Part shown: piece after piece, positions 1 through 6,675 of the stretch | Layout: each line of letters opens with the position of its first letter | How positions within the stretch are numbered: the stretch's first letter is position 1 | From: Clostridia bacterium | GTDB lineage: Bacteria > Bacillota > Clostridia > Christensenellales > Borkfalkiaceae | Direction of reading: 5' to 3' | Length of the DNA stretch: 6,727 bases | Assembly (NCBI GenBank): GCA_900770685.1 | Contig: CAAGLC010000100.1 | Location: 1 to 6,727, forward strand | The notes under the pieces: generated by a model | Seen by the model: the letters and a program-made list of their open reading frames with translations, nothing else | Databases searched by the model: none | Told to the model about the DNA's origin: nothing | Made by a program: the position numbers and the translations under genes

Positions 1-20
1 ACACGACGCTCTTCCGATCT
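1..20 (+). other. Residual Illumina TruSeq adapter (artefact)
   Basis: Bases 1-20 (ACACGACGCTCTTCCGATCT) are identical to the 3' end of the Illumina TruSeq read-1 adapter, recognised from memory. They sit exactly at the contig end, directly before sequence that reads in frame as AspRS from base 21. This is untrimmed library sequence, not genomic DNA, and it means the contig ends here because of the data and not because of a biological boundary. Confidence 0.97.
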
Positions 21-632
21 TCGGGAATAAAAGAAGGGGAAACCTTGTTCTTTATTTGCGACAAGTTGAGCGTAGTTAACCGTTTGTCGGGACAAATTAG
101 AACTTGGCTCGGAAACAAGTTAGAACTTATAAAAGACGATAGTTTCGAGTTCTGCTTTATCGTTGATTTCCCAATGTATGAAATCGACGAATCGACCGGA
201 AAAACGGTATTCACGCATAACCCGTTCTCAATGCCACAAGGCGGTTTAGAAGCGTTAAACACTAAAGAACCCACCGAAATACTGGCATATCAGTACGATT
301 TAGTATTGAACGGAGTGGAATTAGCGTCAGGCGCGGTTAGAAACCACAATCCTGAAATAATGAAAAAGGCGTTTAGTATTGCGGGATATAGCGAAGAAGA
401 ACTTGCAAAACGTTTCGGCGCAATGTACACGGCTTTCCATTACGGAGCGCCACCTCACGCAGGTATGGCACCGGGCGTTGATAGAATTATAATGTTCTTA
501 GCGGGAGAAGAAACGATAAGAGACGTAATAGCCTTCCCGCTCAACGGAAACGCTCAAGATTTAATGCTTGGAGCGCCGAGTGAAGTAACCGAACAACAAC
601 TTTTGGAAGCAAACGTAAGCATCCGCGAATAA
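21..632 (+). CDS. aspS: Aspartyl-tRNA synthetase, C-terminal part (5' truncated)
   Basis: Class II synthetase that charges tRNA with aspartate in the cytoplasm. Only about 203 C-terminal residues of a protein usually near 590 are present; the anticodon-binding domain and motifs 1 and 2 lie off the left edge. The frame is open from base 21, so the TTG at 45 is an internal codon and not a start. Visible marks: the VDFP..E.D stretch, HNPFSMP, YDLVLNGVELASGAVRN, GAPPH, and class II motif 3 as GVDRIIMF (474-497) with the ATP-binding arginine, followed by IRDVIAFP and QDLMLGAPSEV. The SGA.RNH.PEIM and HAGMAPGVDR versions differ from the E. coli-like GGGS.R and HGG.A.GLDR forms. The stop lies 14 bp before gatC. 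The link with gatCAB suggests a non-discriminating enzyme that also makes Asp-tRNA(Asn), but the N-terminal residues that decide this are missing. Confidence 0.96.
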   Translation, partial: SGIKEGETLFFICDKLSVVNRLSGQIRTWLGNKLELIKDDSFEFCFIVDFPMYEIDESTGKTVFTHNPFSMPQGGLEALNTKEPTEILAYQYDLVLNGVELASGAVRNHNPEIMKKAFSIAGYSEEELAKRFGAMYTAFHYGAPPHAGMAPGVDRIIMFLAGEETIRDVIAFPLNGNAQDLMLGAPSEVTEQQLLEANVSIRE

Positions 633-646
633 TTTGGGAGTAAATA

Positions 647-928
647 ATGGAAAAGGAAAAATTACAGGCGTTAGAAGAAGTAAATCAATTAAGATTTACC
701 GAAGAAGAAAGCCTTAAAATGCAAGAAATATTTACCGAAATGGAAAATAAAGAGGAGTTGCTTTTAGAAGCGGAAACGGAGGGCGTTAAGTCAATGGTTT
801 ACGTTCGTCCAATGTATAACGTTTTAAGGGAAGATAGAAGAGAGCAACCTTTTAGCAGAGAAGATTTACTAAGAGGCGCGCCTCAAGCGACGGAGGACAG
901 TTGGCAAGTTCCAAGACTGGTTAAATAG
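647..928 (+). CDS. gatC: Asp/Glu-tRNA amidotransferase subunit C
   Basis: Small subunit that wraps around the GatA-GatB interface and stabilises the transamidosome; no catalysis of its own. The 93 residues match the usual length of about 95. The family pattern is clear: an N-terminal helix (FTEEESLKMQEIFTEM), the turn ETEGV, then NVLRED at about residues 58-63, and the C-terminal run FSRED, APQATED.WQVPRLVK, close to the typical GatC ending. A good GGGAG ribosome-binding site (636-640) sits 6 nt before the ATG. The stop codon is only 2 bp from the gatA start, which points to translational coupling. GatC looks fully preserved, so the N-terminal loss in GatA is not explained by a shifted gatC/gatA border. 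Confidence 0.93.
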   Translation: MEKEKLQALEEVNQLRFTEEESLKMQEIFTEMENKEELLLEAETEGVKSMVYVRPMYNVLREDRREQPFSREDLLRGAPQATEDSWQVPRLVK

Positions 929-930
929 AT

Positions 931-2091
931 ATGGCAGAATTTATAACTAAAATATCAAACGGACAAATTTCCGTTGACGATACGATATTAGTCAAAGATT
1001 ATCCTTGTACCGCAGGCAGTAAAATGCTTGAAAACTTCAAACCGTTATTTTCGGCTGAAGCGGTAACCCGTTTGGAAAAGGCAGGGTATGAAATCGCAGG
1101 CAAAGCAAACGTCGGGGAATTTGGCTTAGACTTATTAGGCGAAACTTCATATTTTGGTGAAACTACCGAAAATGGTAAACTCGTAGGCGCAGGCGCAAAA
1201 TTAGTAAAAGACGGCGTGGTTAAAGCAAATCTTAGCGTAGATTTAAACGGATATCCGAGAAGGTCTGCAAAAGAAGCAGGCGTAAAGTTTATAAAACCGA
1301 CTTACGGCACCGTTTCAAGATACGGAGTAATTGCTTGCGCGTGTTCTGGCGAGCAAATAGGCGTAACTGCAAATTCGACTAAGGATTTAATAGATATTTT
1401 AACCGTAATTTCCGGACACGACCAAAAGGACGGAACGAGTTTAAAAGAAGAAAAATATCAATACAAAGCAGAGAAAAAGAGTTATAAGGTCGCAGTAATA
1501 AAGGATCTTTCCGAAGGAGATGGCAACGTAGATAAGGTAGTAAAAAAACTAACCGAAAAAGGCGTTAGCGTAACCGAAATTTTTTTAGGGATTACCGAAC
1601 AAATTCAAACTGCTTGGCAAATTTTATCGAGCGCAGAAACTTGCAACAACTTATCGAGATACGACGGGGTTAAGTACGGCTATAGAACGGATAAATACGA
1701 TAATATAGACCATCTTTACGTTAATACAAGAAGTGAAGCGTTTGGTTTTTTGACCAAAGCCAATATCATTTACGGTTCTGACGTTTTATCAAAAGGCAAA
1801 TACGAAAAATGTTATGATAAATCGTTAAAGATAAGAAGACTTGCCGTGGAAAAGATGGCTGAAATTTTTTCCACCTACGACGCTGTGTTATTAAGCGTAA
1901 GTTCTAATAAGCAATACGACGTAACGGTTAAAAACGATTTTAACGCCGTGTATAGCGAAAGCAAATATACTGCGTTAGCAAGTATAACGGGATTACCTGC
2001 AATAGTAACCGACGGGGCACAAATAATCGGGGATTATTTTAACGAAAACCTTTTATTTGGTCTTTGTGAAATTTTAGAAGAGCGAGAATAA
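931..2091 (+). CDS. gatA: GatA-like subunit lacking amidase catalytic residues
   Basis: By position and sequence this is subunit A, normally a glutaminase of the amidase-signature family that supplies ammonia to GatB. At 386 residues it is about 100 shorter than usual (about 485). GatA-specific blocks remain: GSKMLENF (29-36), GKANVGEF (57-64), KPTYGTVSRYG (122-132), GHDQKDGTS (162-170), NLSRYDGVKYGYRT (240-253), TRSEAFG (266-272), GLPAI (354-358). The amidase core does not: the usual GGSSGGSAAAVA is replaced by VGAGAKLVKDGVV (85-97), removing the cis-serine, and SDTGGSIRQP aligns with VDLNGYPRRS (103-112), putting Tyr108 at the nucleophile position. K22 in VKD may be the old catalytic lysine, but the loop after it is shortened. 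The conserved KRRI.LG reads KANIIYG (276-282), losing the glutamine-carboxylate arginine, and the Asp before IYT is replaced near 343-347. About 50 N-terminal residues are absent; an in-frame stop at 922-924 rules out a longer start. No clear Shine-Dalgarno is seen. The frame is intact and codon use matches its neighbours, so this reads as a maintained pseudoenzyme and not a decaying gene. Residue roles come from memory of S. aureus GatCAB; inactivity is inferred. Confidence 0.88.
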   Translation: MAEFITKISNGQISVDDTILVKDYPCTAGSKMLENFKPLFSAEAVTRLEKAGYEIAGKANVGEFGLDLLGETSYFGETTENGKLVGAGAKLVKDGVVKANLSVDLNGYPRRSAKEAGVKFIKPTYGTVSRYGVIACACSGEQIGVTANSTKDLIDILTVISGHDQKDGTSLKEEKYQYKAEKKSYKVAVIKDLSEGDGNVDKVVKKLTEKGVSVTEIFLGITEQIQTAWQILSSAETCNNLSRYDGVKYGYRTDKYDNIDHLYVNTRSEAFGFLTKANIIYGSDVLSKGKYEKCYDKSLKIRRLAVEKMAEIFSTYDAVLLSVSSNKQYDVTVKNDFNAVYSESKYTALASITGLPAIVTDGAQIIGDYFNENLLFGLCEILEERE

Positions 2092-2095
2092 GAAA

Positions 2096-3523
2096 ATGAA
2101 ATACGAAGTAGTAATAGGTTTAGAAACTCACGTTGAGTTAGATACGAAATCTAAAATATTTTGCTCGTGCGGAGGGCACTCCGAACACGGAGAGCCAAAC
2201 GATTGCGTTTGCCCCGCTTGTTGTGGAATGCCGGGCATGCTTCCCGTAACCAATAAAAGAGCGGTAGAACTTGCGATAATGGCAGGTTTAATATTGAATT
2301 GTAAAATCAACGAATACGTAACCTTTGACAAAAAGAGTTATTATTATCCGGACCTTCCTTGCGCATATCAAATCACGCAATGGTTTAATCCGATATGCGT
2401 AGAAGGCAACGTGGAAGTTAAGGGTAAGAACGGAACGAGAACGGTAGGGATAAAGCAAATTCATATGGAAGAAGACGCGGGCAAACTCGTTCACGACGAG
2501 TGGACGGACACCTCCTTGGTCGACTTTAATAGAACTAGCGTACCACTAATCGAGATAGTAACAAAGCCTGATTTTAGAAGTTCGTCTGAAGTTTTATATT
2601 ACCTAGAAAGTCTAAAGTCAAAATTCCGTTTTGCCGGCATATCCGAGTGTGAAGAAGGCGCAATGAGATGCGACGTAAATATATCCGTTCGTCCAGAGGG
2701 TAGTGAAGAGATGGGCGTAAGAACGGAAATAAAGAATATGAGTTCTTTCGCAGCGATAGAAAAAGCAATTGAATACGAAATTGCAAGACAAATAGACGCT
2801 ATTGAAAGGCAAACGGAAGTATTAGTTCAAGGCACTCGCCGTTGGGACGACGATAAAAAGAGAACGTTCCCAATGCGAAACAAGGAAACGGCAGCCGATT
2901 ACAGATATTTCCCAGACCCCAACCTTATGCCGATAATAATCGAGCAAAGTTGGGTGGACGAAGTTAAAAAGTCAATGTACGTAAGCCCTGAAGAAAAGAA
3001 GGCGGAGTATTTAGCAAACGGCTTATTAGAAACCGAAGCGGATATGCTAGTTAGCGAAAGAAAGGTTTGTGATTTGCTTGACGCGTTGAGCGAAAGGGGT
3101 TGTAGCGTAAAAGAAGGCGCAACTTGGATTTTAACCGAGTGTACGAGTATTTTAAGAAGAAACGGCAAAACGCTTGCAGACTTAAAAGTGGACGCAGATA
3201 AATTCTACGCAGTTATCGACTTGGTAAAGCAAAACAAAGTAAACCGTTCGGCAGGCAAGAAGATTTTAATTAAAGTAATAGAAGAAGACGTTGATCCGTT
3301 AGCCTACTATAAAGAACAGGGTATGGATAGCGAAAGTGATACGAGCGTGCTTGAAGCCGTCGTAAAAAAGGTCGTTGACGCTAATCCTAACGCCGTTAAA
3401 GAATACAAAGAGGGAAAAACCAAAGTTATGGGCTTTTTATTCGGTATGGTAATGAGGGAATTACGCGGTAACGGAGATCCTTCTGCGATTAACGTAATTT
3501 TGACCGAATATTTAAATAAATAG
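2096..3523 (+). CDS. gatB: Asp/Glu-tRNA amidotransferase subunit B
   Basis: GatB binds misacylated tRNA, phosphorylates the side-chain carboxylate with ATP, and replaces the phosphate with ammonia to give Asn-tRNA or Gln-tRNA. Full length (475 residues, usual for the family). Seen in order: VIGLETHVEL with E10 and H12 of the metal/active site; a zinc-type CxC...CPxC set (C23, C25, C39, C42) with further cysteines; YPDLP.AYQIT; IHMEEDAGKL with H123, E125, E126; DFNRTSVPLIEIVTKPD; EEGAMRCDVNISVRP; TEIKNMSSF; TRRWDDDK; DYRYFPDPNL; then a helical tRNA-binding tail of YqeY type from about residue 325, ending GFLFGMVMRELRGNGDP. No key block looks damaged, in contrast to GatA. It starts 4 bp after the gatA stop, with purine-rich sequence at the end of gatA as a likely weak ribosome-binding site. 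Confidence 0.97.
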   Translation: MKYEVVIGLETHVELDTKSKIFCSCGGHSEHGEPNDCVCPACCGMPGMLPVTNKRAVELAIMAGLILNCKINEYVTFDKKSYYYPDLPCAYQITQWFNPICVEGNVEVKGKNGTRTVGIKQIHMEEDAGKLVHDEWTDTSLVDFNRTSVPLIEIVTKPDFRSSSEVLYYLESLKSKFRFAGISECEEGAMRCDVNISVRPEGSEEMGVRTEIKNMSSFAAIEKAIEYEIARQIDAIERQTEVLVQGTRRWDDDKKRTFPMRNKETAADYRYFPDPNLMPIIIEQSWVDEVKKSMYVSPEEKKAEYLANGLLETEADMLVSERKVCDLLDALSERGCSVKEGATWILTECTSILRRNGKTLADLKVDADKFYAVIDLVKQNKVNRSAGKKILIKVIEEDVDPLAYYKEQGMDSESDTSVLEAVVKKVVDANPNAVKEYKEGKTKVMGFLFGMVMRELRGNGDPSAINVILTEYLNK

Positions 3524-3532
3524 GAAAAGGAA

Positions 3533-4675
3533 ATGACTGAAAAAATCTACGAAAAGGACTCTTATTGTTCAAATTTTACCGCAACCGTTATAAAATGCGA
3601 AGAGCGAAAGGGCAGATATTTTATCTTGTTGGATAGAACGGCGTTTTTCCCCGAAGAAGGTGGACAAAGCGCAGATACCGGATTTATAGACGAAATAGCG
3701 GTTAAAGACGTTAGAATTTCTAACGGTCAAATAGAACATATAGTTGACGTCCCGATAGAGCAAGGAAAGAAAGTAACTTGCCAAATTGATTGGGAAAAAA
3801 GATACGAAAAGATGCAAAACCATACGGGAGAGCATATCGTTTCTGGTGTCATAAAAAGTTTGTTCAATTATAAAAACGTAGGTTTTCACTTAGGCGAAGA
3901 CGCCGTAACGTTAGACGTTGACGGCGCGTTAGATAAAGAGCAAATAGAAGTTATTGAAAAACAGTCCAACCAAATCGTTTACGCTAATAAATCTATAAAA
4001 AGTTTTTATCCAACGATAGAAGAACAAGGAAGTTTAAATTTTAGAAGTAAAATTGAAATAAAAGACGGGTTAAGGCTAGTAGAGATAGAAGATTGCGACC
4101 TTTGCGCCTGTTGTGCTCCACACGTAAAGAGTACGGGCGAGGTTGGAATTATAAAAATAACCGAGTTCAGTTCGCACCGCGGTGGAACGCGATTAACCTT
4201 ATACTGTGGTGAGTATGCAAGAAAGCATTACGAAAAAACTTTCTCTCTTCTCAGTAAAGTGCTAAAGGAATTTTCTGCAAACTATAGCACTGCGTTAGAT
4301 AAAATTACATCGGTAAAAGAAGAAAACGTCAAGTTAAAGTCAAACTTGCAAGGTTTAAGCGATAAATTTGCATTAGCGACGTTAGAAACGATACGAACCG
4401 AAAAGGTTAAACTCGGGTTTACCGAAGGCTTTGGATTCGACCAGTTAAGGTACTGTCTAAACGAATTGACAAAGGAGAGCGACCTTCCCGTTTTAATCGT
4501 TTCTAACACTAACGGAGCGAATATGTACGTCTTAGGAAGTAATTTAGACGGCGCTAAGGAAATTTTCGACCTTATGCAAAAAGGCTTAAAGGTTAGAGGT
4601 GGATTTAAGAACAATTTCTCGCAAGGGAAAATAGAAAACTCAAAGGACGAGATTATAGAGTTTTTTAACAGTTAA
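3533..4675 (+). CDS. alaX: AlaX-type alanyl-tRNA editing protein (long form, DHHA1 domain)
   Basis: Freestanding relative of the AlaRS editing domain, expected to hydrolyse Ser- or Gly-tRNA(Ala) in the cytoplasm. The N-terminal part has RTAFFPEEGGQSADTG (35-50), the AlaRS second-additional-domain entry motif. The zinc site is HTGEH (H97, H101) together with CCAPH (C193, H197), the CxxxH equivalent of CGGTH in AlaRS; the clustered cysteines in CDLCACCAPHV are, from memory, common in Firmicutes AlaX. TGEVG, KITEFSSHRGGTRL follow. Residues about 230-290 look coiled-coil, and about 295-380 resemble a DHHA1 domain, ending with VRGGFKNNFSQGKI, similar to the glycine-rich tail of AlaRS. Length (380) fits AlaX-L. 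An AAAAGGA site just before the ATG and a 9 bp gap from gatB place it in the same operon. The precise mischarged substrate is not readable from sequence. Confidence 0.9.
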   Translation: MTEKIYEKDSYCSNFTATVIKCEERKGRYFILLDRTAFFPEEGGQSADTGFIDEIAVKDVRISNGQIEHIVDVPIEQGKKVTCQIDWEKRYEKMQNHTGEHIVSGVIKSLFNYKNVGFHLGEDAVTLDVDGALDKEQIEVIEKQSNQIVYANKSIKSFYPTIEEQGSLNFRSKIEIKDGLRLVEIEDCDLCACCAPHVKSTGEVGIIKITEFSSHRGGTRLTLYCGEYARKHYEKTFSLLSKVLKEFSANYSTALDKITSVKEENVKLKSNLQGLSDKFALATLETIRTEKVKLGFTEGFGFDQLRYCLNELTKESDLPVLIVSNTNGANMYVLGSNLDGAKEIFDLMQKGLKVRGGFKNNFSQGKIENSKDEIIEFFNS

Positions 4676-4686
4676 CGGAGTTATAG

Positions 4687-5535
4687 GTGACACAAGGTTA
4701 TTGCGATTTACACGTTCACTCGGTTTATTCAGACGGAACGGACACGCCGAGTGAAATAATAGAAAAAGCGGAAAAACTAGGTCTAACGGCGGTGGCGCTC
4801 ACCGATCACAACTCGGTCAATGGGTTAGACGAGTTTATTGAGAGCGCAAAAGGTAGAAAAGTTAGTGTCGTTACGGGCGTAGAATTTTCCACCGATTATC
4901 GTGAAAAGGAATTGCACGTCGTTGCGCTTTTTATAAAGAGAGAGTATTACTCTCAAGTTGACGAACTTTTAAAAGATTTTGCAAAAAGAAAGGTAGAAAG
5001 CAACGTAAGACTAATAGAAGGTCTTAGTAAAGAAGGCTATGAAATTCGATACGAAGACCTATTGAAGACTTGTAAGAATGCAAAAATTAATAGGGCTAAC
5101 GTCGGAGCAGAATTAGTAAAAAAAGGCTATTTTTCTTCGGTTGACCAAGCGTTCAAATCGGTTTTATCAAAAGAATACGGACTTTACGTGCAACCTAAAA
5201 GACCGAATTCTCTTGACGTAATATCTTTTATAAGCGAAGTTGGAGCAGTTCCCGTTTTGGCTCATCCTTTTTATTCGTTTAACGAAAAGCAATTGCGAGA
5301 GTTTTTGCCCCTTGCAAAAGATAGAGGGCTAAAGGCGATGGAAACCGAGTATTCGGCTTTTACTACTGAAGAGCGAAAAAAACTCCTTGCAATTAGCAAT
5401 GAGTTTAATCTTTATAAAAGTGGTGGGAGTGATTACCACGGAAACAATAAGCCTAATATTCAGTTGGGAACGGGACTAGGCGACCTAAGAGTTCCTAGCG
5501 AGTTTTATTTTGAACTTAAAAACTTAGTAAAATAA
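4687..5535 (+). CDS. PHP-domain phosphoesterase (RNase AM/TrpH-YciV-like)
   Basis: Metal-dependent phosphoesterase of the PHP family; relatives include E. coli YciV/RNase AM (5'-3' exonuclease acting on short RNA 5' ends) and 3',5'-nucleotide bisphosphate phosphatases. The ligand set is complete: DLHVHS (D7, H9, H11), SDGT (D16), TDHNS (D40, H41), TGVEFS (E66), LHVVA (H77), LAHPF (H193) and GSDYHG (D249, H251). An insert of about 90 residues between the two halves of the fold (about 85-175) is typical of this subfamily. The start is GTG; it is chosen because GGAG (4677-4680) lies 6 nt upstream and the conserved fold begins within five residues. It begins 11 bp after alaX and is last before the terminator. 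Substrate assignment within the family is not certain. Confidence 0.85.
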   Translation: MTQGYCDLHVHSVYSDGTDTPSEIIEKAEKLGLTAVALTDHNSVNGLDEFIESAKGRKVSVVTGVEFSTDYREKELHVVALFIKREYYSQVDELLKDFAKRKVESNVRLIEGLSKEGYEIRYEDLLKTCKNAKINRANVGAELVKKGYFSSVDQAFKSVLSKEYGLYVQPKRPNSLDVISFISEVGAVPVLAHPFYSFNEKQLREFLPLAKDRGLKAMETEYSAFTTEERKKLLAISNEFNLYKSGGSDYHGNNKPNIQLGTGLGDLRVPSEFYFELKNLVK

Positions 5536-5562
5536 AAAAAGTAGCGAGCGCTACTTTTTTTT
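5534..5562. terminator. Bidirectional intrinsic terminator between convergent genes
   Basis: A hairpin GTAGC-GAGC-GCTAC (5541-5554) is extended by an A-run on the left pairing with a T-run on the right, with T8 after the stem on the + strand and T7 on the - strand. It lies between the stop of the PHP gene and the stop of the convergent FliB-family gene, so it can end both transcripts. Confidence 0.92.
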
Positions 5563-5573
5563 AGTTTCAATAG

Positions 5574-6479
5574 TTATAAACAAAGTGGTTCAAGAAAATC
5601 TAAAACGGCAAAAAGATTATCAAGCGAATATTCAATTTCAGCCGAATAACTTCTAGCAATATCCGTTAAAAGATTTAAATTCAATTGTTCTTTTTGAGTA
5701 ATACATATATTGTATATAGCAAAGACGCTAAAAATTGCAAAAAGAGTTCTGGAGCGTAAATCTAAAAGGTCAACGGCGTTAATTAAATGCCTATAAATAA
5801 AATAGGCGGTAAGGTTTATAAGAGGTTGAGTAAAGTTTTCGCTCGGTGAAATAGGATTAAAAGAAAGCCTCTTAAACCCAAGCCAATTATCGTCAAGTTT
5901 TTCTAGTTTTTCAATTAAACGGTCAAGTCTAAGTGAAAAAAATTTTTCCTTCGATACGTTTATGTAGTCTAAAATATCATTAATTCGGTTTGAAAATGGC
6001 AAATGGTTGTCGTATAAAATTTCTAAAACGCCATCTCTAAATTCAACGATTTTTTTCTCGAACGGCTTTAGCCTTGACTTATCTACGGGGATGATAGGAG
6101 CAATTTTATCGGTAAAGTTTAATAAAAGCCTTGCTCCCTCTTCGCACGATAAACCTATTCCGCCTTCAACGTATTTGGATAGAAAAGAAACGTATCTGGG
6201 GTGAAGTCTGCAAATATTACAAAGATATTCTTCGCCCAAATTGATAATTATATTGCAAAGATTGTCCTTATTTAAAAAAGCGCACCTTCCGTCTTGCATT
6301 TTTAATTGAGCGTTTTTAAAATCGACGTTCTCTTTAAGAGTAGCAGAAAAATCACCTTTGTATTTTTTATATTTCTTTAAAGTTTTTTTGTCAATGAAAA
6401 TTTTCCAGCGTTCGCAACAAGAATTTTTGCAATTTTTATTTATGCACTTAAAATTGGTAAAACAGTTAAGCGTGTTCAT
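5574..6479 (-). CDS. fliB: FliB-family cysteine-rich protein (flagellin lysine-N-methylase-like)
   Basis: The family is named for Salmonella FliB, which methylates flagellin lysines; many clostridial members have no known target. The N-terminal half carries the family cysteine pattern: FKCI...CKNSCCERWKIFID (C12, C17, C21, C22), GRCAFLNKDNLCNI (C66, C75), LGEEYLCNICRLHPRY (C87, C90) and LSCEEGARLLL (C112), likely binding a metal or iron-sulfur cluster (inference). The C-terminal half is helical and ends with YSAEIEYSLDNLFAVLDFL, like the family's SREIEHS..N ending, so the protein seems complete although 301 residues is shorter than the usual 370-400. No Shine-Dalgarno is visible before the ATG: the preceding 20 bases are A/T only apart from one G. 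The gene is visibly more AT-rich than the operon it faces, and no flagellar gene is in the window, so the lysine-methylase name should be taken as a family label only. Confidence 0.78.
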   Translation of the reverse strand: MNTLNCFTNFKCINKNCKNSCCERWKIFIDKKTLKKYKKYKGDFSATLKENVDFKNAQLKMQDGRCAFLNKDNLCNIIINLGEEYLCNICRLHPRYVSFLSKYVEGGIGLSCEEGARLLLNFTDKIAPIIPVDKSRLKPFEKKIVEFRDGVLEILYDNHLPFSNRINDILDYINVSKEKFFSLRLDRLIEKLEKLDDNWLGFKRLSFNPISPSENFTQPLINLTAYFIYRHLINAVDLLDLRSRTLFAIFSVFAIYNICITQKEQLNLNLLTDIARSYSAEIEYSLDNLFAVLDFLEPLCL

Positions 6480-6524
6480 AAAAAAATTTTAACATAAAAG
6501 AAATAAAAAAACAACAAATAGGTG

Positions 6525-6553
6525 TGTACAAATTATAAATTATATGTTATGAT
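6525..6553 (+). promoter_or_regulatory. Possible extended -10 sigma-A promoter
   Basis: TGTACA (6525-6530, 4 of 6 against TTGACA), a 17 bp spacer, then TATGAT (6548-6553) preceded by TG one base upstream (6545-6546), the extended -10 form. Transcription would begin near 6560. In such AT-rich sequence chance matches are common, but spacing, TGn and -10 agree. The transcript would meet the hairpin terminator at 6573-6601 almost at once. Confidence 0.4.
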
Positions 6554-6572
6554 ATAAAAAAATTTGCAAGAT

Positions 6573-6601
6573 AAAAAGCCACGATTTTTCGTGGTTTTTT
6601 T
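6573..6601 (+). terminator. Intrinsic terminator hairpin, + strand
   Basis: CCACGA-TTTT-TCGTGG (6579-6594), extended by a G-T wobble and five A-T pairs, followed by T7 on the + strand. There is no + strand gene directly upstream; it lies between the start of the - strand FliB-family gene and the NrdR-box promoter. On the - strand only five Ts follow, so it could also stop leftward read-through, less well. Confidence 0.8.
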
Positions 6602-6619
6602 ATTTTATTCTATTTTTTG

Positions 6620-6642
6620 TGAATAATACGCAAAATTATTCA
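6620..6642. repeat. Inverted repeat, 8 bp arms
   Basis: TGAATAAT (6620-6627) and ATTATTCA (6635-6642) with a 7-base gap. No T-run follows, so it is not a terminator. It could be a protein-binding site or chance symmetry in AT-rich DNA. Confidence 0.4.
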
Positions 6643-6644
6643 AA

Positions 6645-6660
6645 CCACAATATATTGTGT
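6645..6660 (+). promoter_or_regulatory. NrdR box 1 (near-perfect)
   Basis: CCACAATATATTGTGT matches the NrdR consensus acaCWAtATaTWGtgt at 15 of 16 positions and contains a perfect 14 bp palindrome (6646-6659). NrdR is the zinc/ATP-cone repressor of ribonucleotide reductase genes. It lies upstream of the promoter at 6700 and 31 bp (centre to centre) from box 2, about three helical turns, as is typical of paired NrdR boxes. Confidence 0.82.
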
Positions 6661-6675
6661 TTTAATAAAAAAAAT

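Noticed and set aside
45..632. TTG at 45 as the start of a short 195-residue AspRS-like protein
   Set aside because: The frame stays open to base 21 and reads as AspRS upstream of the TTG; the true start is off the left edge.
931..2091. gatA as a frameshifted or assembly-damaged normal gene
   Set aside because: One frame runs through all conserved blocks from GSKMLENF to GLPAI with no stop or frame change, and the blocks around the lost nucleophile align without gaps; scattered substitutions are not what a sequencing error gives.
2128..3168. Several open frames on the - strand under gatB
   Set aside because: They are antisense shadows of a clear gatB, with no recognisable protein features.
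3569..4614. Open frames on the - strand under alaX
   Set aside because: Antisense to a well-supported gene; no family features or ribosome-binding sites seen.
6007..6204. A 65-residue + strand open frame
   Set aside because: It lies antisense within the FliB-family gene, whose cysteine motifs support the - strand reading.
6491..6531. A - strand promoter for the FliB-family gene (TTGTTG/TATGTT or TTGTAC)
   Set aside because: Spacings are poor (about 15 bp) or the -10 match is weak, and T-rich sequence gives many chance matches.
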